This document shows positions 56,053 through 62,590 of a stretch of 64,000 bases of DNA, in pieces. Within the stretch, counting starts at the first letter, position 1. Each line of letters opens with the position of its first letter. Made by a program: the position numbers and the translations under genes. The DNA comes from Maribacter aestuarii (GTDB lineage: Bacteria; Bacteroidota; Bacteroidia; Flavobacteriales; Flavobacteriaceae). The DNA lies in contig NZ_CP107031.2 in assembly GCF_027474845.2 (NCBI RefSeq), forward strand, positions 1,130,501 to 1,194,500, read 5' to 3'. The notes below the pieces were generated by a model, which saw only the letters and a program-made list of their open reading frames with translations, had not been told where the DNA came from and did not search any database.

Positions 56053-57426
56053 TTACAAAGTAGGAACTTTTACGCTTCCCCCTACCCAACAGGAGAAAGA
56101 AACTGTTTTACCGGCCATTCCAGAACTAAAGATCATCTCTTTAGTAGGAGCCTTGGCGTTGTAACTAGCAGCTGATTGACTAGCAGAACTGCTTAAAGAG
56201 GGGTCTACTCTACCGGCCCGTCTAGCCATATCGGCAGCCTTCCAATACATGGCACGTTTTTCAAACGGAGTGCTACCACAATCATTGGCACTTGTTGCGT
56301 AGAGGTTAGCAATCAATAAATAAGCCCTACCGTTAGCCGGGTTGGCATCAATAGCTTTCTGGGCATAACTTCTTGCGGTGGACTTGCTTCCTTTTCTTTT
56401 ATTGATTACGGCAACTTTGTACGCAATTTTGGATTTTTTGATGTTATCCGTTTCCAAAGTCAATGCCTTATCAAAATCTGCCATCGCTCCGCTAGAGTCA
56501 CCACCTTTCATTTTTAAGGTACCACCATAAACGTAGGCATCTGCCGAGGGGTCTAACGCTAATTGTGCTTCAAAAAGCTTTTGGAACATTGGGTCGTCCG
56601 TACATTCCTTGTTGAACATAAGTCCTACTGCTCTTTTTACCCAAACTACATCGCTTTTCTTCTCTTCAAAACTTTTTTCGTATAATGGTATTAAGTTACT
56701 ACAGTCAGCCAAAGGACCTAATTTGGAATCGATACTTCCCTCAATTTTACCATAATTCTCAGAATAAGAGTTATAGGATTTTAAAAGTCGTTTTTCTTTG
56801 GATGTTAACGTACCTGCTTCCTCCTTTGGAAGTAATACCGCAATTTTCTTAGTGATTCCATCATTTTCTACCTGAATTTTATCCGTTACCGCATCGTACA
56901 CATCAAAAACTTCCTGTAAATCTTTTTTCCCATCATTATATAAATCCACCAGGCTAGAAAAATAAATATATAAAGCTTTGGGGTTAGTAAAGTTTTCAGC
57001 ATCCTTCGTGAAAGCATCATCCATCATTTGATACATCTTGGCGTCGTCCGCCATTTTGTTATCGTACATTACCAAGGCCTTATCGATTTCAGTTTCTGCA
57101 TAATTAGTTTTAGAAGCAAAATGCTTCATCTTATTGTCATACAATCCCATTAATTCAGTGGTAAATTTCTCCTTGTCCGCACCTGTTGCCTTATCAACTT
57201 TGTCCTTTAGAATACGCTCACCGTAAACGTAGATGGCGTTGTTCAATTGTGGACATGTTTCATAAACCATTTTCCAAGGCTCGTAAGCCGCTTCATAATT
57301 TTTAACCTTGGCGTGTTCCGAAAATATGGAAAGATTGGTCATACATTCAGGATTTTGCGCCTGAGCATTACTTACCCCCATCATTCCTAAGAACATAACT
57401 GCCGTGAAGTAAAGTTTCGTTTTCAT
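56053..57426 (-). CDS. TPR-rich exported protein
   Basis: A 457-residue protein with signal peptide (residues 1-23, ending SNAQAQ). The mature part is helical; TPR-like units are clearest at about 290-400 (YVYGGTLKMKGGDSSGAMAD in part, and SKTARSYAQKAIDANPANG... region), with six or more Cys spread along the chain. The C-terminal 60 residues contain SCWVGGSVKVPTL. Such proteins are found with lptC and coaX in flavobacteria. It probably works in the periplasm as a scaffold, but function is not known. It lies 38 bases after the porin-like gene and 1 base before lptC. Confidence 0.8.
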   Translation of the reverse strand: MKTKLYFTAVMFLGMMGVSNAQAQNPECMTNLSIFSEHAKVKNYEAAYEPWKMVYETCPQLNNAIYVYGERILKDKVDKATGADKEKFTTELMGLYDNKMKHFASKTNYAETEIDKALVMYDNKMADDAKMYQMMDDAFTKDAENFTNPKALYIYFSSLVDLYNDGKKDLQEVFDVYDAVTDKIQVENDGITKKIAVLLPKEEAGTLTSKEKRLLKSYNSYSENYGKIEGSIDSKLGPLADCSNLIPLYEKSFEEKKSDVVWVKRAVGLMFNKECTDDPMFQKLFEAQLALDPSADAYVYGGTLKMKGGDSSGAMADFDKALTLETDNIKKSKIAYKVAVINKRKGSKSTARSYAQKAIDANPANGRAYLLIANLYATSANDCGSTPFEKRAMYWKAADMARRAGRVDPSLSSSASQSAASYNAKAPTKEMIFSSGMAGKTVSFSCWVGGSVKVPTL

Positions 57427-57464
57427 CTTGCTAATTTTAAAGTGGTTAATGTACTAAATTTTTA

Positions 57465-58750
57465 TTAATTTATTTTCCTTTTTACAAACCAACGGTCATT
57501 CAATGATAAACCAACGTTGATTTTTAAATAACTCTCTTCTATGAGATTGGCCCTTGTTGTTCCACGCCTTCCTAGTTCAAAACCAAGATTAAGATTGGAA
57601 TAACTTCGGCCCAGCGGTAACCCTAAACCAAAAGTTATGCCAAAGTTATTTATATCAACATCATTGACGACCATTCCGCTCTTATCCAATCTAAGCCCGG
57701 CACGATACGTAATTCTTTTAAAATAGCTCGTAAAAGAAGTGTGGTCTGGCGTAAAAAACCCTCCCAGCGCAAAAGAGCTAGCGTCTTTATATTCAATGTT
57801 ATCCGCTCCTAAAAAGGTATTTTCAAAAGAACTTAATCCTTGAAAACTATACTCCCCACCAATGAACCATTTATAATCTTCCCCGTAACCTATTCCTAAG
57901 GTCGTGGTCGTAGGGATTTTAAATTCGGTATTCCTAAGGTTCTGGGAATCGAGGTTCACATCTATTTCTTCAATATTGCCCCCCGTGGCCAAGGAAAAAG
58001 AACCAACCTGTCGTTCATTCTCAGAAACCAGGTTTCCTTGGGTATTTACTCTTATAGAACTATGTAGCCTGTACTTTTCCTTAATAATGGGACTATAGTT
58101 TAAAGCGTAGTTAAAATCAAACCCGTTTACTTTAGAATTTCTTCTATCGAACGTACCAAACTGTAAATCTTCTTGCTGCTGTAGACGCTCACTCTCTAAA
58201 TTCCCAAAATTGAAATTTGCAGTAACTCCTATACTTAAATCTTTCAGAAATTCGTATCCAACCGAATAATATACCTTATTTAACCCCCCAGAACCGTTGA
58301 AAACATTGGTCAACGCCTGGCCATTAGCAGTTCTTTCATCTACTAAATTATATCCTACGGATGAATAGGGCATCAGGCCAAAGCCCATACCAAGACCTTT
58401 TCCAAGGCTAAAACCAAGGGCTACATAATCCAAATTAGTAATTGAACTATTTTGCTCCTCCGTAAAACTCTTAAGTCGAATTTGTTTGTTGGAGATACCT
58501 GCAGTGTACGTAACCAGACCAACCTTTTCTAAGGCCTTTAACCCCAATTCCCCATAGGAAGCAGGGTTTTGCAAATTTATATGGATACTATCGGCATAGA
58601 CTCCAATACTCCCCATCATTTGATTTTCTACTGTACTGGTATTTCTTAAATCACCAATGCCAAAAAAGGAATAGGGAGAAATTGTACCATCCTGAGCGTA
58701 CGCACCCATATAGGAAAAGCATACAATTGCAATTACAATTTTTTGATCAT
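57465..58750 (-). pseudogene. Outer-membrane porin-like protein, frameshifted in the signal peptide
   Basis: The body (from MGAYAQDGTISPYSFFGIGD, in part) is a beta-barrel protein with repeated amphipathic strands, GLGMGFGLMPYSSVGYNL and FGLGLPLGRSYSNLNLGF; the C-terminus ends WFVKRKIN. In-frame it would begin without a complete signal. From ATG 58750, adjacent to the coaX stop, the reading is MIKKL then a stop. One missing A in the A6 run (T6 at 58739-58744 on the plus strand) yields MIKKIVIAIVCFSYMGAYAQ, a normal signal peptide, and 428 residues. Likely an outer-membrane protein of unknown cargo; broken state is probably a sequencing error. Confidence 0.82.
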
Positions 58751-59479
58751 CTAATGCTTGTTGTATTCCAGCAAATAATTAAGTCCTTTCAAGAGGAATT
58801 TGGAATCCGCAAAGATGGTATTTTTTAGTCGTTTAGACAAAAATTGAGCATCGCCCCCTGTTAAAATAACTGTTAAATCTTTAAAACGAGATTTGTATTG
58901 GTTGATAACCCCATCAATCTCATTGGTAATGCCATTAATGACACCGCTATGCATACAGTTTTCCGTAGAATTACCAATATAATCCAATACCTCTTTCTTT
59001 TGGAGGCTTGGAAGGTTTGCGGTATGTTCATGCATTGCAGTGTACCTCATCTGAATGCCCGGAGAAATTGCCCCGCCCAAGTACTCGTCAAAATCGTTGA
59101 TGATATCATATGTGATACAACTACCTGCATCTATAACAAGAGTGTTGCTATGTGGAGCCCTGTAATAAGCGGCAGTTACCAGCGCCATACGATCAACCCC
59201 CAAGGTTTGCGGAGAAGTATAGGAGTTTTTATAGGGTATTTTGGACTGACTCGATAATGAGTGAACCTTACAAAAAACCGAAATCACCTTTACATTTTCC
59301 TCCGCCAGAATCCCTACATTAGAGACAATAGCTCGGTTGATATTGGGGTATCTCTTGAAAATATTCTTAACAGCATCTAAAAAAGTATTTTGGTCCACAG
59401 CTTCATCGTGAACTAGCGTTTTTTTCCGAAAGATGGCCAGTTTAATTTTTGTGTTGCCGGCGTCTATGATTAGGTTCAT
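58751..59479 (-). CDS. coaX: Type III pantothenate kinase
   Basis: A 242-residue cytoplasmic kinase that starts CoA synthesis by phosphorylating pantothenate. ASKHA-fold motifs are intact: the phosphate loop LIIDAGNTKIKLAIF (residues 3-17), TLGVDRMALVTAA, LVIDAGSCITYDI, and GGAISPGIQMR. It opens the minus-strand operon coaX to ppiD and diverges from the tRNA-Phe gene with 100 bases between. The adjacent porin-like gene begins at the next base after its stop. Confidence 0.95.
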   Translation of the reverse strand: MNLIIDAGNTKIKLAIFRKKTLVHDEAVDQNTFLDAVKNIFKRYPNINRAIVSNVGILAEENVKVISVFCKVHSLSSQSKIPYKNSYTSPQTLGVDRMALVTAAYYRAPHSNTLVIDAGSCITYDIINDFDEYLGGAISPGIQMRYTAMHEHTANLPSLQKKEVLDYIGNSTENCMHSGVINGITNEIDGVINQYKSRFKDLTVILTGGDAQFLSKRLKNTIFADSKFLLKGLNYLLEYNKH

Positions 59480-59531
59480 GGTACAAAGATTATAAATAAG
59501 TAAAAAACAGCAGCCTTTTTTCCCTTTTTTG

Positions 59532-59562
59532 TTTGGATATCCTAAATTTGAAATTATATTTG
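59532..59562 (+). promoter_or_regulatory. Bacteroidota consensus promoter of tRNA-Phe
   Basis: TTTG (59532-59535), 19 bases, then TATATTTG (59555-59562): an exact fit to the TTTG-N19-TAnnTTTG consensus, 17 bases before the tRNA. It is the clearest promoter in the window. Confidence 0.85.
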
Positions 59563-59579
59563 CAGCCGCTTAACGGCAT

Positions 59580-59652
59580 GGTGCCTTAGCTCAGTTGGTA
59601 GAGCAATGGACTGAAAATCCATGTGTCCCTGGTTCGATTCCTGGAGGCACCA
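59580..59652 (+). tRNA. tRNA-Phe (anticodon GAA)
   Basis: A 73-base tRNA. Acceptor stem GGTGCCT / AGGCACC, D-arm GCTCAGTTGGTAGAGC, anticodon stem ATGGA / TCCAT with loop CTGAAAA (anticodon GAA), T-loop GGTTCGATTC, discriminator A. CCA is not encoded. It is preceded by an exact consensus promoter. Its 3' side borders the foreign-looking DNA to the right, a common arrangement for integration sites. Confidence 0.96.
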
Positions 59653-59657
59653 CATAG

Positions 59658-59669
59658 AAAAACCGCATA
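59658..59669 (+). repeat. 12-bp direct repeat, copy 1
   Basis: AAAAACCGCATA lies 6 bases after the tRNA and recurs at 59926-59937. The first copy also forms part of the terminator stem. Confidence 0.5.
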
Positions 59670-59706
59670 TATCTGACATACAAGATATTGCGGTTTTCTT
59701 GTTTTT
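59659..59706 (+). terminator. Terminator after tRNA-Phe
   Basis: AAAACCGCATATATCT pairs with AGATATTGCGGTTTT (one bulge), followed by CTTGTTTTTT. A likely rho-independent terminator. Confidence 0.75.
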
Positions 59707-59709
59707 TAA

Positions 59710-60205
59710 AGGGACAACACGAGGGGCGACATTTCCATTTTTAACCTATCTAAATCCTGTTTAATTCAAGTTTACACTAGAGTATTTTATCCTTTTTCCT
59801 AGTCAAAAATTAAAAAACCTCAAATTTCACATAGGGGATATGGTCAAAAATGAACGTTTTTATGCCAATTATACCTATGGTAGTATGAGACAGGGGATAG
59901 AAAATAATTTTTAGAAGAAACCGAAAAAAACCGCATACTGGTGTATAGCACCCAAACTACATACTTATAAAAAGGCTCTTTTTAAGAATAAATAATCATT
60001 TTGGTCAAATCACCTAATAGAGACAAGTTTTCTAACATAAATTGATGCCAAGGTAAACTATCGACACCCTACAAAAAAGGTATACGGGCGCATAGATTTA
60101 AAAAGCGGGGAAAACGGCTATATTCTAACATGCCAAAATTGATATATTTACATGGTTTAAGGGTAGGTTAACACACAAGCTCTCCCCCTTTTTTAAAGCG
60201 AAAAT
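59710..60205. other. 496-base non-coding lead of the element
   Basis: No convincing ORF. It holds the second 12-bp repeat copy (59926-59937), two copies of AGGGGATA (59833-59840 and 59892-59899) and a small hairpin GGTG-TATAG-CACC (59940-59952). These are possible binding or origin features but none is proven. An open stretch just after the tRNA terminator that reads KGTTRGATF is too short to call. Confidence 0.4.
59926..59937 (+). repeat. 12-bp direct repeat, copy 2
   Basis: AAAAACCGCATA identical to 59658-59669, 268 bases away. Possible attachment-type duplication of the tRNA-proximal sequence, or chance. Confidence 0.4.
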
Positions 60206-61144
60206 TTGAAAGTAAACAAAGTATTAGACATAAAAGATTACGGAGCAGTAGATTTAAATAATCCAAGAGAAGCTTTAGACTATTTTATTTACCTTACAGG
60301 AGATGAATTTAGGTTGGCAAGCTTAACTCTACATTTTAGTCTAGACAATTATTCGTTGTCCACCTATAATGAAGAATACTTAGAAAAGGAAGATTATTTT
60401 ATGAAGTATATGTTGCCATTTCACTTTGGAGGGCAGTTTTATGACACTTTTATAAGCACTAAGGAAGTTTTTATTTTTAATAAGTACTTTTTTGAAAATA
60501 GTAGCTCAACCGATATTGAAAAAAAATCAAAACTCAACACCACTATTAATAATATTAAGAAGCTCTTAGACATAATTTCTAAAACTACCAAGAGAAACGA
60601 CTTTAGTTATAAGGAAATTGAAGAACAGAAGCTAATAGCTAGAGAATTTGAAATTGAATTTACTAATAAGATGGTTTGTCATGAATATACAGATGATAAA
60701 ACTATAGTTATTAAATCGTATCCATATAAATTGTTACTCTTCTGTTTAGGAGTTGATTTAAAAAGAATTTTAGAAAAAATTTATATCGATTTTGCCGCCT
60801 TCATAGTATCTCAATCTTTTGAAGATATAGAAACGAAAGTAATTTCAAAAACAAACCCATTTCCAAGAATATTTAAGGACTATAATTCTTATGTCTTATT
60901 TGATAATCTAAAAGACAATATATGTACTACTCAAAGAACAGAATTAGCTGATTATAGCTTTGTTTTCAGAATCTTACAACGGGACAAGTATCTTTATGAA
61001 AACGTACAAGAAAGAGAGTTTCGAGAATTTATATTTTCCAACTATCAAGTAAACTTGGAAAAATTAAAAACTCTCAATAATTGCTCTCCTCAAAAAAAAA
61101 TTGACCTCTACAATCTTACCAGACAACAAAGCGAACCCAGATAG
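60206..61144 (+). CDS. Unknown protein of the tRNA-Phe element
   Basis: A 312-residue protein that starts at TTG (MKVNKVLDIK); no ATG is available upstream in frame with a better context. No signal peptide or membrane helix. It is rich in Lys, Tyr, Phe and Glu. The C-terminal segment has FVFRILQRDKYLYENVQERE (in part) and ends NCSPQKKIDLYNLTRQQ. I do not recognise a family. The position, ahead of an HTH protein and a Rep-like protein in one direction, suggests a plasmid- or element-type accessory role, such as control or replication, but this is inference. AT-rich codon use unlike the core genes supports transfer. Confidence 0.7.
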   Translation: MKVNKVLDIKDYGAVDLNNPREALDYFIYLTGDEFRLASLTLHFSLDNYSLSTYNEEYLEKEDYFMKYMLPFHFGGQFYDTFISTKEVFIFNKYFFENSSSTDIEKKSKLNTTINNIKKLLDIISKTTKRNDFSYKEIEEQKLIAREFEIEFTNKMVCHEYTDDKTIVIKSYPYKLLLFCLGVDLKRILEKIYIDFAAFIVSQSFEDIETKVISKTNPFPRIFKDYNSYVLFDNLKDNICTTQRTELADYSFVFRILQRDKYLYENVQEREFREFIFSNYQVNLEKLKTLNNCSPQKKIDLYNLTRQQSEPR

Positions 61145-61215
61145 TACGTTTTCGTTTCTAACAGGTGTGTTCTGTCAGCTAATCTTGCACTATAAAATTA
61201 TAAAAGCAAGAAAAA

Positions 61216-61506
61216 ATGAGAGAACAAAGTTTTCAAATGATAAATCTGTCAATGGATGATTTATCAAAGCTAATTACAAGTTGTATTTCCGAACAGTTTA
61301 AAGTTATTAGGGAGTACAATCACTCCAAACCATCAGAAAAAGAAAAAGAGATACTTTCTGTAGATGAAGTTACAGACCTCTTAGGTCTCAGCAAGACAAC
61401 CTTATGGAAATACCGCAAAAATGGCACCTTGCCAGCTAAAAAGGTTGGAAGTCGAGTTTATTACTCCAGAGCTGAATTGTTTAACTTTTTAAACAATGCG
61501 GGATAA
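61216..61506 (+). CDS. Excisionase-like helix-turn-helix protein
   Basis: A 96-residue protein. The last half (about 46-95) is a MerR/Xis-like winged helix of the HTH_17 kind: EILSVDEVTDLLGLSKTTLW, KYRKNGTLPAKKVGSRVYY. In Bacteroidota mobile elements such proteins act as directionality factors or as regulators of replication and excision. The first half (about 15-45) is a helix with KLITSCISEQFKV and may be for oligomerisation. Its stop overlaps the start of the Rep-like gene (TAATG), so the two are translated together. Confidence 0.88.
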   Translation: MREQSFQMINLSMDDLSKLITSCISEQFKVIREYNHSKPSEKEKEILSVDEVTDLLGLSKTTLWKYRKNGTLPAKKVGSRVYYSRAELFNFLNNAG

Positions 61507-62429
61507 TGGTAGATTTAATAAAGTACTTTCTAACTAACAGGGAGTTAGCCGTAAAGAATATAGAAGATTCAAATAACGTGGATTTAAGAATATGCATTAA
61601 CTCTAAAACTGGAGAAATTTTAGATAAGCGAACAGCATATTATAAAAATATGTTTATTGAAATTACTGAAAATCGAGCCACTCTAAAAGGGAGTATTCAT
61701 AAATATTTTAATGTTATAGAAGATTATGGAGAGCAAAATTTTAATGATTTTAGCTATTGTGATTTCAAATATGCGATAAACAATTTGCAAAATACATTTC
61801 ATATAAACGATGAAGAAACTCACATAACTAATTTGGAATTTGGGTTAAACATTGACATCGATATAAATCCTCAAAAACTCATTGACAATTATATTTTAAT
61901 GTATGACTTCAAACCCCCTAATAGAAATGAGAAGTTTTATGGTAAAGGAGATTATCTAGAATTTAAAACAACTGACTACAGCCTGAAAATCTACAATAAA
62001 TCGAAACAAAACTCTTTAAAAAATAGAAACATACTCAGGGTGGAGCTAAAAATAACTGGGGCGAGGTATTTAAAAAAACATTTTAGCATCTACTCCCTAA
62101 ATGATTTGGACAAGAATAGGTTTAAGCGGCTATTTGAGAAGCTTTTAGAGCATTTCGATAAACTTCTAATAGTTGACGCTCTGAGTATAAAAAATCTCAA
62201 CAGAATAGACGAAATGATACTTTTTCAAAATGGCATTAGCTCATCTTATTGGAAAGAGTTGAAAAATGCTGAATCTTATAAATTTAGAAGTAGGTGTAAA
62301 GAAGATTTCCATAAAGTTTTAAAAAAACACAACCTACTTAAAACAAAAACTATGTTGAAAGTCCAATTAAAATTTAAATACAAAGAACTAATGAATTGCG
62401 ATTGTGCAATATTTAAAAATGTTGCTTAG
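61506..62429 (+). CDS. Rep-like protein (possible replication initiator)
   Basis: A 307-residue protein coupled to the HTH gene by TAATG. A stretch reading THITNLEFGLNIDIDINP, then YLEFKTTDYSLKIYNKSKQ and NILRVELKITGARYLKKHF, resembles the core of gene II/X- or RstA-type plasmid and filamentous-phage initiators (pattern: NLE-x-G-N-I, LKIYxK, RxExK). A Tyr usable for DNA cleavage is not certain, and the metal-binding HUH pair is not obvious, so the assignment is an inference. If true, the element could replicate by rolling circle after excision. AT-rich, unlike the core. Confidence 0.5.
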   Translation: MVDLIKYFLTNRELAVKNIEDSNNVDLRICINSKTGEILDKRTAYYKNMFIEITENRATLKGSIHKYFNVIEDYGEQNFNDFSYCDFKYAINNLQNTFHINDEETHITNLEFGLNIDIDINPQKLIDNYILMYDFKPPNRNEKFYGKGDYLEFKTTDYSLKIYNKSKQNSLKNRNILRVELKITGARYLKKHFSIYSLNDLDKNRFKRLFEKLLEHFDKLLIVDALSIKNLNRIDEMILFQNGISSSYWKELKNAESYKFRSRCKEDFHKVLKKHNLLKTKTMLKVQLKFKYKELMNCDCAIFKNVA

Positions 62430-62437
62430 TATAAAGA

Positions 62438-62476
62438 GGGGAATTGTAAGTAGTTATATAGTTTACAATTCTTCCC
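62438..62476. other. Hairpin between the Rep-like gene and the convergent gene
   Basis: GGGAATTGTAA... pairs with TTACAATTC-TT-CCC (9 bp plus 3 bp with a 2-base bulge, loop about 13). It starts 9 bases after the Rep-like stop. There is no T-run, so it is a weak terminator at best; a replication or recombination site is an alternative. Confidence 0.4.
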
Positions 62477-62590
62477 TTACAACACTATTTTTCACAGCTT
62501 ATATTAATTATCTAACTCAAAATTCAAAAACAAAAAAACCATATAATTTTAAAAAAATTAAAGAACATTACAGAATCACACAACTCATTT

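Noticed and set aside
55924..56175. 83-residue plus-strand ORF across lptC and the TPR gene
   Set aside because: It is a shadow of the lptC start region and the TPR C-terminus; no motif.
59706..59765. Open stretch reading KGTTRGATF just after the tRNA terminator, as an integrase remnant
   Set aside because: Only about 18 codons before a stop and no catalytic motif; no evidence beyond an open frame.
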